From: Stenotrophomonas sp. SAM-B
GTDB lineage: Bacteria > Pseudomonadota > Gammaproteobacteria > Xanthomonadales > Xanthomonadaceae
Direction of reading: 5' to 3'
NCBI RefSeq assembly: GCF_013387485.1
Contig: NZ_JABBXB010000004.1
Location: forward strand, 248,001-312,000
Length of the DNA stretch: 64,000 nucleotides
The position numbers and the translations under genes were made by a program. Below, one piece after another: positions 56,168-64,000 of this stretch (position 1 is the first letter of the stretch; every line of letters starts with the position of its first letter). A model generated the notes under the pieces. That model searched no databases, was not told where the DNA came from, and saw only the letters and a program-made list of their open reading frames with translations.

Positions 56168-56293
56168 TCAGCGCTGGCGAGCCTTGAAGCGCGGGTTCGA
56201 CTTGCAGATCACGAAGATCTTGCCGCGGCGACGGACGACCTTGCAGTCGCGGTGACGGGTCTTGGCCGACTTCAGGGAAGACAGGACTTTCAT
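56168..56293 (-). CDS. rpmJ: 50S ribosomal protein L36, C-minus (zinc-free) type
   Basis: 41 residues, beginning [18 protein letters not shown] and ending [10 protein letters not shown]. The standard L36 has a C-x2-C...C...H zinc ribbon; here only two of the four ligands remain (in RDCK and VICK), as in E. coli YkgO. Such paralogues replace the zinc form when zinc is scarce in some species. It stands alone, not in the spc operon, with a GAGG ribosome site and a terminator behind. Too short for most ORF callers. Confidence 0.93.
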   Translation of the reverse strand: MKVLSSLKSAKTRHRDCKVVRRRGKIFVICKSNPRFKARQR

Positions 56294-56487
56294 TGCATAC
56301 CTCGGCGTAAACGTTGGATTCGGTTGGAGCGCGGCCGCGATATGCAGATGACAATCGGCAGGTGACGCCCGTTCAAGCCCGCCATTCTACCGGGCTTTTC
56401 CCCATCCTTTCAAGTGGTTGGGCCAAAAAAGTCTCAGGCCACCCCGGGCAGGGGCTAGAATGGGCGGTCACATCTATCGGGAAACCC

Positions 56488-57168
56488 ATGAATCAGCTTC
56501 CATCCGTGCTCACCATCGACGGTCCTTCCGGGGCCGGCAAAGGCACTGTCAGCCGCATTGTCGCACGCCGGCTGGGCTGGCATTACCTGGATTCGGGCGC
56601 CCTGTACCGGGCGGTGGGCGTGGCCGCCAGCTGGGCCGATATCGATACCTCCGACGCCTCGGCGCTGGTCCGCTGCACCTTTGATACGCACGTGCGGTTC
56701 GTGGAATCGGCCGACGGCGGGCTGCGGGTGCTGGTCAACGAGACCGATGCCACCGACGAGCTGCGGCTGGAGACCACCGGCGCCCTGGCCTCGGCGATCG
56801 CGGCCATCCCGGAAGTCCGGGCGGCGCTGAAAGAGCGCCAACGCGCATTCAGGATGGAGCCGGGCCTGGTCGCGGACGGTCGGGACATGGGCACGGTCAT
56901 CTTCCCGGACGCCCCATTCAAGGTCTTTTTGACCGCCAGCGCCGAGGAACGGGCCGAGCGGCGGCATAAGCAGTTGAAAGACAAGGGTGTTTCGGTTAAC
57001 TTTGACGACCTCCTGCGCGAGATCATGGCCCGCGACGCCCGTGATGCACAGCGCACAGTGGCGCCCCTGAAGCCGGCAGACGATGCCGTCATCATCGACA
57101 CCAGTGGTATTGGCATCGACGCCGTCGTTGCCAAGGTATTGGATCTGCTTCCGGTTTCGGGTGCCTGA
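56488..57168 (+). CDS. cmk: Cytidylate kinase
   Basis: 226 residues. Phosphorylates CMP and dCMP. P-loop [14 protein letters not shown] (residues 9-22), [12 protein letters not shown], and [29 protein letters not shown] with the lid RR. It precedes rpsA, the common bacterial order cmk-rpsA-ihfB. Confidence 0.97.
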   Translation: MNQLPSVLTIDGPSGAGKGTVSRIVARRLGWHYLDSGALYRAVGVAASWADIDTSDASALVRCTFDTHVRFVESADGGLRVLVNETDATDELRLETTGALASAIAAIPEVRAALKERQRAFRMEPGLVADGRDMGTVIFPDAPFKVFLTASAEERAERRHKQLKDKGVSVNFDDLLREIMARDARDAQRTVAPLKPADDAVIIDTSGIGIDAVVAKVLDLLPVSGA

Positions 57169-57362
57169 TCCGTTGTAAAGGAGGGCCGTCAGGGCATCGA
57201 CGGTGTCGCACCATCGCAAGGCAACAAAAGCTCCGTCCCGCAATGATGCGTGGCGGTTTTCCTACTTAACACACGACCTGCGTTTCCGGGGTCGACCAAC
57301 AGGCGGGCAGTATGCGGTTCCCTTCGGGGGCCAATGCCCATGTGTCCAACAGAGTAAATCTA
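57169..57362 (+). other. Leader region of rpsA
   Basis: 194 bases with no ORF of weight and lower GC than average. rpsA messages carry structured leaders through which S1 controls its own translation, and the rpsA ATG has no Shine-Dalgarno (AGAGTAAATCTA before it), as in other S1 genes. Confidence 0.5.
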
Positions 57363-59048
57363 ATGACCGAATCATTTGCAGAGCTGTTCGAAGCCAGTCA
57401 GGCCAATCTGGCCAAGCTGAAGCCGGGCTCGATCGTCAGCGGTGTCGTTGTTGAAGTCCGCGGCGATGTCGTGGTGATCAACGCCGGCCTGAAGTCCGAA
57501 GGCATCGTGCCGATCGAACAGTTCCGTAACGACGCTGGCGAGATCGATGTCGCTGAAGGCGACGTCGTCAAGGTTGCCCTCGATTCCATCGAGAACGGCT
57601 TCGGTGAAACCGTTCTGTCGCGTGAGAAAGCCAAGCGCGCGATGGTGTGGGACGAGCTGGAAGAAGCGTTGGAAAAGAACGAAACCATCACCGGCCGCAT
57701 CAGCGGCAAGGTCAAGGGTGGTTTCACCGTGGACATCAAGGATGTCCGCGCGTTCCTGCCCGGTTCGCTGGTGGATGTGCGCCCCGTGCGCGACCCGGCC
57801 TACCTGGAAGGCAAGGAGCTGGAATTCAAGCTCATCAAGCTGGACCGCAAGCGTAACAACGTCGTTGTGTCCCGTCGTGCAGTCGTCGAGAGCGAGCATT
57901 CGGAAGAGCGCGAGCAGCTGATGGACAAGCTGCAGGAAGGCGCGATCCTGAAGGGTGTCGTCAAGAACCTGACCGATTACGGCGCATTCGTTGACCTGGG
58001 CGGTATCGACGGCCTGCTGCACATCACCGACATGGCCTGGAAGCGCGTGCGCCATCCGTCCGAAGTCGTGAACGTCGGCGACGAGCTGGACGTCCGCGTG
58101 CTGAAGTTCGACCGCGAGCGCAACCGCGTTTCGCTGGGTCTGAAGCAGCTGGGCGAGGATCCGTGGGACAACATCGCCCGTCGTTACCCGGCCAACAGCC
58201 GCGTCTTCGGCAAGGTCTCCAACGTCACCGATTACGGCGCATTCGTCGAGATCGAGCCGGGCGTCGAAGGTCTGGTTCACGTGTCCGAAATGGATTGGAC
58301 CAACAAGAACGTCAACCCGTCCAAGGTTGTGCAGGTCGGTGACGAAGTTGAAGTCATGGTCCTGGACGTCGACGAGGAGCGTCGCCGCATCTCGCTGGGC
58401 ATGAAGCAGGTTGCCGCCAATCCGTGGGAAACCTTCGCTGCGATCCACAAGAAGGGCGACAAGGTGTCGGGCCAGATCAAGTCGATCACCGACTTCGGCA
58501 TCTTCATCGGCCTGGACGGCGGTATCGATGGCCTGGTGCACCTGTCCGACATCAGCTGGAACACCACCGGCGAAGACGTGGTCCGCAACTTCAAGAAGGG
58601 CGACAACCTGGACGCCGTCGTCCTGGCCGTCGATCCGGAGCGCGAGCGCATCAGCCTGGGCGTCAAGCAGCTGGAGCAGGATCCGTTCGGTCAGTACATG
58701 GCTGCCAACCCGAAGGGTTCGAAGGTCGAAGGCGTGGTCAAGGAAGTGGACGCCAAGGGCGCTACCATCGAACTGGCTGACGGCATCGAAGGCTACGTGG
58801 CTGCTCGCGACGTTGCGAACGAGCGCGTCGACGACGCGACCCAGTTCCTGAAGGTCGGCGACAAGGTTGAAGCCAAGTTCGTGGGCATGGATCGCAAGGG
58901 TCGTACCCTGCAGCTGTCGATCAAGGCCAAGGACGACGCGGAACTGCGCGAAGTGCTGGAGGAATACCAGTCCTCTTCGGCTTCCAGCGGCACCACCCAG
59001 CTCGGCGCGCTGCTGCGTGCACAGCTGAACGGCAACAAGTCCGAGTAA
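57363..59048 (+). CDS. rpsA: 30S ribosomal protein S1
   Basis: 561 residues with six S1 (OB-fold) repeats, roughly at 20-87, 105-171, 192-260, 277-347, 364-434 and 451-520. The repeats carry [41 protein letters not shown] and [19 protein letters not shown]. It binds mRNA and lets the 30S subunit start on structured messages. The start TESFAELFE matches gammaproteobacterial S1. Confidence 0.98.
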   Translation: MTESFAELFEASQANLAKLKPGSIVSGVVVEVRGDVVVINAGLKSEGIVPIEQFRNDAGEIDVAEGDVVKVALDSIENGFGETVLSREKAKRAMVWDELEEALEKNETITGRISGKVKGGFTVDIKDVRAFLPGSLVDVRPVRDPAYLEGKELEFKLIKLDRKRNNVVVSRRAVVESEHSEEREQLMDKLQEGAILKGVVKNLTDYGAFVDLGGIDGLLHITDMAWKRVRHPSEVVNVGDELDVRVLKFDRERNRVSLGLKQLGEDPWDNIARRYPANSRVFGKVSNVTDYGAFVEIEPGVEGLVHVSEMDWTNKNVNPSKVVQVGDEVEVMVLDVDEERRRISLGMKQVAANPWETFAAIHKKGDKVSGQIKSITDFGIFIGLDGGIDGLVHLSDISWNTTGEDVVRNFKKGDNLDAVVLAVDPERERISLGVKQLEQDPFGQYMAANPKGSKVEGVVKEVDAKGATIELADGIEGYVAARDVANERVDDATQFLKVGDKVEAKFVGMDRKGRTLQLSIKAKDDAELREVLEEYQSSSASSGTTQLGALLRAQLNGNKSE

Positions 59049-59077
59049 TCGGTCTGTCGCTGTCGTAGTTTCCTGGA

Positions 59078-59105
59078 CGGCCCGGACATCAGTCCGGGCC
59101 GTTTC
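59078..59105 (+). terminator. Terminator-like hairpin between rpsA and ihfB
   Basis: Perfect 11-base stem ACGGCCCGGAC / GTCCGGGCCGT with loop ATCA, but only three T follow, so read-through into ihfB is likely. Confidence 0.7.
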
Positions 59106-59135
59106 AGGGTCTGAGTTCCTCCCCAAGAGCCCGTA

Positions 59136-59441
59136 ATGACCAAATCCGAGCTGATCGAAATCCTGGCGCGCCGACAGGCGCATTTGAAGTCGGACGATGT
59201 CGATCTGGCCGTGAAGTCGTTGCTGGAAATGATGGGCGGGGCGCTGGCCGGCGGGGATCGCATCGAGATCCGCGGGTTCGGCAGTTTTTCGTTGCACTAC
59301 CGGCCGGCACGGCTGGGGCGCAATCCCAAGACCGGGGAATCGGTTGCGTTGCCGGGCAAGCATGTCCCGCACTTCAAGCCGGGCAAGGAACTGCGTGAGC
59401 GCGTCAGCGCCGTGGTGCCGCTGGAAAGCGATCCTGCCTGA
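59136..59441 (+). CDS. ihfB: Integration host factor subunit beta
   Basis: 101 residues. DNA-bending partner of IHF alpha. Typical HU/IHF body: [41 protein letters not shown] with the Pro that intercalates in DNA in the arm, and [13 protein letters not shown]. The rpsA-ihfB linkage is conserved. Confidence 0.97.
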   Translation: MTKSELIEILARRQAHLKSDDVDLAVKSLLEMMGGALAGGDRIEIRGFGSFSLHYRPARLGRNPKTGESVALPGKHVPHFKPGKELRERVSAVVPLESDPA

Positions 59442-59446
59442 GTGTC

Positions 59447-59515
59447 CATCCGCCACGGGGCGGATGCATGATTTCCATGGAGTCGGCTGGTAGAGCGGAG
59501 TGTTAGTCCGCTACT
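59447..59515. other. Two hairpins between ihfB and lapA
   Basis: CATCCGCC / GGCGGATG (59447-59466), without a T-run, and GTAG-A-GCGGA / TCCGCTAC (59490-59513), which has a GTAG head like the SMAG repeats but an unrelated stem. The first may mark the ihfB message end. Confidence 0.45.
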
Positions 59516-59544
59516 CTTGAGCCCTACGGAACTGGAGCTGCTGC

Positions 59545-59829
59545 ATGAACATCGTACGTCTGCTGATCCTGCTGGCGGTTCTGGTCGTGGGCCTCATCAT
59601 CGGTGCCCTCAACTCACAACCGATCATCATCAGCCTGGGCTTTACCCAGATCAATTCCACCACCGGCGTGGCGATCATCATCGCCCTGTTGTCCGGTGCC
59701 CTCATCGGCGGCGGCCTCGTGCTCGCCAGCGTGGTGATCCCGCTGTACGCCAAACTGCGCCGTGCGCAGAAGGCCGCGCCCGCCGTGGTCGTGGCACCCC
59801 CTTCTTCTTCTACATTCGACGGACGCTGA
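59545..59829 (+). CDS. lapA: Lipopolysaccharide assembly protein LapA
   Basis: 94-residue inner-membrane protein with two helices (VRLLILLAVLVVGLIIG and VAIIIALLSGALIGGGLVL) and a short basic tail, the DUF1049 layout. It pairs with LapB in control of LpxC and lipopolysaccharide level. lapB begins six bases behind it. Confidence 0.93.
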   Translation: MNIVRLLILLAVLVVGLIIGALNSQPIIISLGFTQINSTTGVAIIIALLSGALIGGGLVLASVVIPLYAKLRRAQKAAPAVVVAPPSSSTFDGR

Positions 59830-59835
59830 GCGCCG

Positions 59836-61014
59836 ATGGAATTTGTCTCCGAGTGGTTCTGGTTCTTCCTGTTCCTGCCCCTGGCCGCGCTGTCGGGCTG
59901 GGTGATCGGGCGTCGCGGTGGCCAGCGCCATGGCGACAACCAGGTCAGCCATCTGTCCAGCACGTATTTCCGCGGCCTGAACTACCTGCTCAATGAGCAG
60001 CCGGACAAGGCGATCGAGCTGTTCCTGCACATCGCCGAGCTGGACAAGGAAACCTTCGAGACCCAGGTCGCGCTGGGCCATCTGTTCCGCCGCCGCGGTG
60101 AGGTGGATCGTGCGATCCGCCTGCACCAGGGCCTGGTCAACCGCGCGGACCTGAGCGATCAGCAACGCGTCCAGGCGCTGCTGGCCCTGGGCGAGGATTA
60201 CATGAAGTCCGGCCTGCTCGACCGCGCCGAAACCGTGTTCACCGAGCTGGCCCAGATCGACCAGCGTGCCCCGCAGGCGCTCAAGCACCTGATCGGCATC
60301 TACCAGGCCGAGCGCGATTGGGAAAAGGCGATCGACAACGCCAGCCGCTTCGAGGAAGTCACCGGCGAGCCGATGGGCAAGCTGATCGGTCAGTTCGAGT
60401 GCGAGCTGGCCGAGCGCTACCGCGGGGCGGGGAAGATCGACGAAGCGCGCGCCGCGATCGCGCGTGCGTACCAGGCCGATGCGATGTCGGTCCGTGCCGG
60501 CATCATCGAAGGCCGCCTGGAAGACGATGCCGGCAACGCCGAAGCAGCGGTCCGTGCGTTCGAACGTGCGGCACGCAACGATCCGGAGTACCTGCCCGAA
60601 GTGTTGCAGGCGCTCATGCAGAACTACCGCAAGGTCGGTGATCTCGGCGGCGCACGCGCGTTCCTGTCGGAGATGACCGAGCACTATCGCGGCATCGCGC
60701 CGGTGCTGGCACTGACCCAGCTGATGGAAGAGCAGGAGGGCGTCGCGCCGGCGCGCGCCTACCTCGGGCGCCAGCTCAAGGACCGTCCGTCGGTCCGTGG
60801 CGAATCGGCGCTGATCGACCTGACGCTCGCCGAGGGCGCCGATTCCACCGCGACCCTGCACGACCTCAAGCACATCACCGACCAGCTGCTGGTCCGCAAC
60901 CCGGCGTACCGCTGCACCCGGTGTGGCTTCGGTGCGCGCACCCATCATTGGCAGTGCCCGAGCTGCAAGGAATGGGGCACCGTCAAGCCACTGCTCAATT
61001 ACGCGGTGCTCTGA
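59836..61014 (+). CDS. lapB: Lipopolysaccharide assembly protein LapB
   Basis: 392 residues. N-terminal membrane helix (WFFLFLPLAALSGWVIG), then about nine tetratricopeptide repeats (NYLLNEQPDKAIELFLHIAE and similar) and a C-terminal rubredoxin-type metal site C-x2-C...C-x2-C (YRCTRCGFGAR, WQCPSCKEWG). It directs LpxC to FtsH for degradation and so balances lipopolysaccharide with phospholipid. Confidence 0.95.
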   Translation: MEFVSEWFWFFLFLPLAALSGWVIGRRGGQRHGDNQVSHLSSTYFRGLNYLLNEQPDKAIELFLHIAELDKETFETQVALGHLFRRRGEVDRAIRLHQGLVNRADLSDQQRVQALLALGEDYMKSGLLDRAETVFTELAQIDQRAPQALKHLIGIYQAERDWEKAIDNASRFEEVTGEPMGKLIGQFECELAERYRGAGKIDEARAAIARAYQADAMSVRAGIIEGRLEDDAGNAEAAVRAFERAARNDPEYLPEVLQALMQNYRKVGDLGGARAFLSEMTEHYRGIAPVLALTQLMEEQEGVAPARAYLGRQLKDRPSVRGESALIDLTLAEGADSTATLHDLKHITDQLLVRNPAYRCTRCGFGARTHHWQCPSCKEWGTVKPLLNYAVL

Positions 61015-61017
61015 ACC

Positions 61018-61992
61018 ATGATGGTCGCCTGGATGGCGGGGCTGCTGGCGGTGCTGGCGGTATCGGCGGGCGTGACCTGGGGCGCGCGCGCGTATGCGCT
61101 GCGTCGCAATCTAGTGGATGAGCCGGGCGAGCGGCGCAGCCACGGCGTGGCGACGCCCCGGGGCGGCGGTATTGCGATCGTCCTGACCCTGCTGCTGGCC
61201 TGCGTGGTCGCGGCGGTGATCTGGCCGACCGCCCGGATCACGCTCGCGGTGTTCGCCCTGGGCCTGGTGCTTGTCGCCGGGATCGGCTGGTGGGACGACC
61301 ATCGGCCGCTGCCGGCGGTGCGTCGCCTGCTGGTCCATGTGATCGCCGCGGCACTGCTGGCCGGGCTGGTCTGGCACGCCACCGGCAATCCCTGGCAGGC
61401 GCTGCTGGCGCTGTTGTTCGCCACCTCGTTGATCAACATCTGGAACTTCATGGATGGGATCAACGGCATCGCCACCACCCAGGCGATCCTGGCCGGGCTC
61501 GCCTTCGCGATGGTGCTGCCCCCGCCGTATGGGCTGGCCGGCGTGGTGCTGGGACTGGCCTGCCTCGGCTTCCTGCCGTTCAACTACCCGCGGGCACGCA
61601 TCTTCATGGGCGACGTCGGCAGCGGGGCGCTCGGCTATGCGATCGCGGCCCTGGTCTGCCTGGTCAGTGTGCGTACGGATATCCACTGGCTGCTGTTGCT
61701 GGTGCCGCTTTCGGCCTTTCTTGTGGACGCGGGCTTCACATTGCTTTCGCGCATCCTGTCCGGACAGCGCTGGATGGAACCCCACACGCAGCATCTCTAT
61801 CAGCGCGCGGTGAAAGGTGGTGCAAGCCACACTTCCGTCACCGGGGTGTATCTTGTTTTTGGAATATTCAGTGCGGCAGTGTTTAATGCATGCACGAATT
61901 TGCAGCCGAGGTGGGAGGCTGCCGTGGCCATCGCGTGGTTGATCCTCGCGTCCGGTCTTTGGCTGCTCCTGCGCAAGGGAATGCGCAACTAG
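61018..61992 (+). CDS. WecA/WbpL-type polyprenyl-phosphate sugar-1-phosphate transferase
   Basis: 324 residues, about ten helices, glycosyltransferase family 4. It loads the first sugar phosphate onto undecaprenyl phosphate for O-antigen or enterobacterial common antigen-like chains. Motifs: RRSHGVATPRGGGIAI, the Asp pair GWWDDHRPLP, NIWNFMDGINGIA and IFMGDVGSGALGY, and the His loop EPHTQHLYQR. ATG 61018 (or 61021) is three bases after lapB, so it is in the same transcript. Closest in type to WbpL; the sugar is not known. Confidence 0.87.
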   Translation: MMVAWMAGLLAVLAVSAGVTWGARAYALRRNLVDEPGERRSHGVATPRGGGIAIVLTLLLACVVAAVIWPTARITLAVFALGLVLVAGIGWWDDHRPLPAVRRLLVHVIAAALLAGLVWHATGNPWQALLALLFATSLINIWNFMDGINGIATTQAILAGLAFAMVLPPPYGLAGVVLGLACLGFLPFNYPRARIFMGDVGSGALGYAIAALVCLVSVRTDIHWLLLLVPLSAFLVDAGFTLLSRILSGQRWMEPHTQHLYQRAVKGGASHTSVTGVYLVFGIFSAAVFNACTNLQPRWEAAVAIAWLILASGLWLLLRKGMRN

Positions 61993-62008
61993 AAGGATTA
62001 CGCTGTTT

Positions 62009-63916
62009 ATGACGCCTTGGCAGGACCGACTTACCGGCTTGATGCCCCGTGCGGCCATCGTCGCCCACGACCTGTTCATGGTCTGGGCGTGCTGGCAGCT
62101 GCTGCATGCGGGGCGCTACTCGATGCTGGCCGATGCGCCGGCGTTGCCGCTCTGGAACATCGATACCTCGCTGGTGCTGATCATCCAGGCCGTCGTGTTC
62201 TGGCGGGTGGGCCTGTATCGTGGCCTGTGGCGCTTCGCCAGCGTCGCCGATCTGCTCAACATCTTCAAAGCCAGCTTCATCGGCCTGCTCGCGATCGTGG
62301 TGGCGCTGGCCTACAAGCGCTTCGATGGCGTCCCGATGTCGGTGCTGGTGATCTATCCGTTCGCGCTGTCGGCGCTGCTGGGCGCCCCGCGCCTGCTGTA
62401 TCGCGCGTGGAAGGACTACCAGGCGCTGCAGTCGGACGTCACCGCCCGCCGCGTGCTGATCCTCGGTGCCGGCCAAGCGGCCGAGGCACTGGTCCGCGAT
62501 CTGCGTCGTTCCGGTGATTTCGAACCGGTCGGCCTGCTCGACGATGCCCCGCATCTGCAGGGCGCCAAGCTGCAGGGCCTGCCGATCCTGGGCACGCTGG
62601 AAGACGCCCCCGCCGTGGTCCGTGAGACGGCCGCCAAGCTGCTGGTGATCGCCATCCCGTCGCTGGATGCCGTGGGCATGCAGCGGGTGGTGGCCATCTG
62701 CGAAAGCACCGGCGTGCCGTTCCGCATGGTGCCCAAGCTCAATGACATCCTGCTCGGCCACTCGTTGCCGGGCGAGCTCAAGGAAGTGGCGATCGAGGAC
62801 CTGCTCGGCCGCAAGCCGATCCTGCCGGACTGGGCGCTGATCCGCGGCTGGCTGGGGGGCCGCACCGTGCTGGTGACCGGCGCCGGTGGTTCGATCGGTT
62901 CTGAACTGTGCCGCCAGTGTGCCCGCCATGGGGCAGGGCGCATCGTGCTGGTCGAGATGAGCGAGCTGCTGCTGCTGACGATCGAGGCCGAGCTGCAGCG
63001 CAGCTTCCCGGACCTGGTCGTGGAGGCGGTGCTGGGTGACTGCGGCGATCCCGCGGTGATCCGCCACGCGCTGTCGCTGTCGCGGGTGGACTCGGTCTTC
63101 CACGCCGCGGCCTACAAGCAGGTGCCGGTGCTGGAGCGCCAGCTGCGCGAAGCGGTGCGCAACAACATCCTGTCCACCGAGACCGTGGCCCGGGCCTGCG
63201 TCGAAGCCCGCATCGAGCACTTCGTCTTCATTTCCACCGACAAGGCGGTCGACCCGGTCAATGCGCTGGGCGCCAGCAAGCGCTATGCGGAGATGATCTG
63301 CCAGAGCCTGGACCAGAAGACCAGCCACACCCGTTTCGTGACCGTGCGCTTCGGCAACGTGCTGGCCTCGGCCGGCAGCGTGGTGCCGGTGTTCCGCGAG
63401 CAGATCCTCAAGGGCGGCCCGGTCACCGTGACCGACCCGGAAGTCACCCGTTACTTCATGACGATTCCCGAAGCCTGCCAGTTGATCCTGCAGGCGGCCG
63501 CCTCGGCTTCGCATGGGGCGATCTATACCCTGGACATGGGCGAGCCGGTGCCGATCCGCGTGCTGGCCGAGCAGATGATCCGCTTGGCCGGCAAGCAGCC
63601 GTACAAGGACATCGCCATCGTCTATACGGGCCTGCGCCCGGGCGAAAAACTGCACGAGACGCTGTTCTATTCCGACGAAGATTATCGCCCGACCGCGCAT
63701 CCGAAGATTCTCGAAGCCGGCGTGCGCACGTTTGCGCGCGAGCAGGTATTGGCCAACGTGCCGAAACTGCGCGAGGCGATCATCAGTTATGACACCGATG
63801 CAATCAACAGCATTCTGTTTGCAACCATGCCGGAGTTTTCTCCGCTGCAACAGGACGATCACGTCAGCTCTGCTAAAGTGCTGGCCTTTCCGGCGCGTGA
63901 GGCCAACAGGTTCTGA
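62009..63916 (+). CDS. WbpM/CapD-type membrane nucleotide-sugar 4,6-dehydratase
   Basis: 635 residues. Four N-terminal helices, a CoA-binding-like Rossmann domain ([19 protein letters not shown]) and a C-terminal SDR domain with [14 protein letters not shown], ending in the epimerase fold ([29 protein letters not shown]). WbpM makes UDP-4-keto-6-deoxy sugars for O-antigen. The active-site segment is [19 protein letters not shown]: Ser and Lys are kept, but where WbpM has Met and FlaA1-like enzymes have Tyr, this protein has Leu. Its stop overlaps galU (TGATG). Confidence 0.87.
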   Translation: MTPWQDRLTGLMPRAAIVAHDLFMVWACWQLLHAGRYSMLADAPALPLWNIDTSLVLIIQAVVFWRVGLYRGLWRFASVADLLNIFKASFIGLLAIVVALAYKRFDGVPMSVLVIYPFALSALLGAPRLLYRAWKDYQALQSDVTARRVLILGAGQAAEALVRDLRRSGDFEPVGLLDDAPHLQGAKLQGLPILGTLEDAPAVVRETAAKLLVIAIPSLDAVGMQRVVAICESTGVPFRMVPKLNDILLGHSLPGELKEVAIEDLLGRKPILPDWALIRGWLGGRTVLVTGAGGSIGSELCRQCARHGAGRIVLVEMSELLLLTIEAELQRSFPDLVVEAVLGDCGDPAVIRHALSLSRVDSVFHAAAYKQVPVLERQLREAVRNNILSTETVARACVEARIEHFVFISTDKAVDPVNALGASKRYAEMICQSLDQKTSHTRFVTVRFGNVLASAGSVVPVFREQILKGGPVTVTDPEVTRYFMTIPEACQLILQAAASASHGAIYTLDMGEPVPIRVLAEQMIRLAGKQPYKDIAIVYTGLRPGEKLHETLFYSDEDYRPTAHPKILEAGVRTFAREQVLANVPKLREAIISYDTDAINSILFATMPEFSPLQQDDHVSSAKVLAFPAREANRF

Positions 63917-64000
63917 TGAGCAAGCGTATTCGTAAGGCAGTATTTCCTGTCGCAGGGTTGGGAACGCGATTCCTTCCCGCCACCAAAACCGTTCCCAAGG
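63916..64000 (+). CDS. galU: UTP-glucose-1-phosphate uridylyltransferase (5' part only)
   Basis: The first 28 codons are in the window: [20 protein letters not shown] then TKTVPK. This is the nucleotide-binding loop of GalU, which makes UDP-glucose for surface polysaccharides. The gene runs off the right edge; its ATG overlaps the previous stop by one base. Confidence 0.93.
   Translation, partial: MSKRIRKAVFPVAGLGTRFLPATKTVPK

Noticed and set aside
59481-59515. tRNA fragment (GGCTGGTAGAGC resembles a D-arm)
   Set aside because: No anticodon stem, T-arm or acceptor stem can be paired around it; better read as a GTAG-headed hairpin.
61883-63862. 659-codon open frame antisense to the WbpM-like gene
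   Set aside because: Same composition artefact; no ribosome site or family resemblance.

Overview
The window is a contiguous chromosomal piece of a high-GC gammaproteobacterium of the family Xanthomonadaceae, most likely the genus Stenotrophomonas. Three observations point there. Gene order and content (queA-tgt-yajC-secD-secF, fabV, fimX, lapA-lapB) fit the family. Many intergenic gaps carry short palindromes headed by GTAG (cores such as GCCGGCCGCTGGCCGGC), the hallmark of the SMAG/REP-like repeats of Stenotrophomonas. Codon and base use are uniform. I see no integrase, transposase, prophage, CRISPR array, rRNA or tRNA, and I cannot name a species.

Layout. 1-2155: 3' part of a GAF-GGDEF-EAL c-di-GMP protein. 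2177-4504 (minus): LOG-family hydrolase and a class III aminotransferase. 4752-10386: queuosine genes queA and tgt, then the Sec accessory genes yajC-secD-secF. 10617-20442: fabV, a degenerate GGDEF/EAL protein that looks like FimX, a YhiN-like flavoprotein overlapping yaeQ, an RluA-type pseudouridine synthase, a UPF0178 protein, a cold-shock protein, a glutathione transferase and SelO. 20443-36300: a complete quinate/protocatechuate island (below). 36352-42486: apt, dbpA, yeiH-like exporter with a divergent LysR regulator, and the ABC-F ATPase uup. 42672-51485: two small c-type cytochromes and a tripartite RND efflux operon with two different pumps. 51577-55986 (minus): TraB-family protein, GNAT acetyltransferase, agmatine-to-putrescine enzymes AguB and AguA, and a small secreted protein. 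56168-64000: rpmJ (C-minus type), then cmk, rpsA, ihfB, lapA, lapB, and the start of a polysaccharide region (WbpL-like transferase, WbpM-like dehydratase, galU cut by the window end).

The central system is the quinate/protocatechuate island. A periplasmic front end oxidises quinate or shikimate (PQQ enzyme QuiA), dehydrates dehydroquinate (QuiB, with signal peptide) and probably dehydrates dehydroshikimate with a secreted parallel beta-helix protein (candidate QuiC). An OprB-type porin (QuiX) would admit the substrate and an aromatic-acid MFS carrier (PcaK) would move protocatechuate into the cytoplasm. PcaHG, B, C, D, IJ and F then give succinyl-CoA and acetyl-CoA. An IclR-type regulator (PcaR) sits behind quiA. 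Sites matching the PcaR operator as I remember it from Pseudomonas putida lie before quiC (a triplet, one matching at all 15 positions), before pcaI and before quiA, so the whole route looks like one regulon. A 44-codon ORF with a good ribosome site overlaps the pcaI operator and ends on the pcaI GTG start, which suggests translational coupling.

Other points of note: a highly structured inverted-repeat element between aguA and aguB, many SMAG repeats that are absent from the interior of the catabolic operons, an Ala/Ser-rich insertion in one RND pump, and a Leu at the usual catalytic Tyr/Met position of the WbpM-like enzyme.
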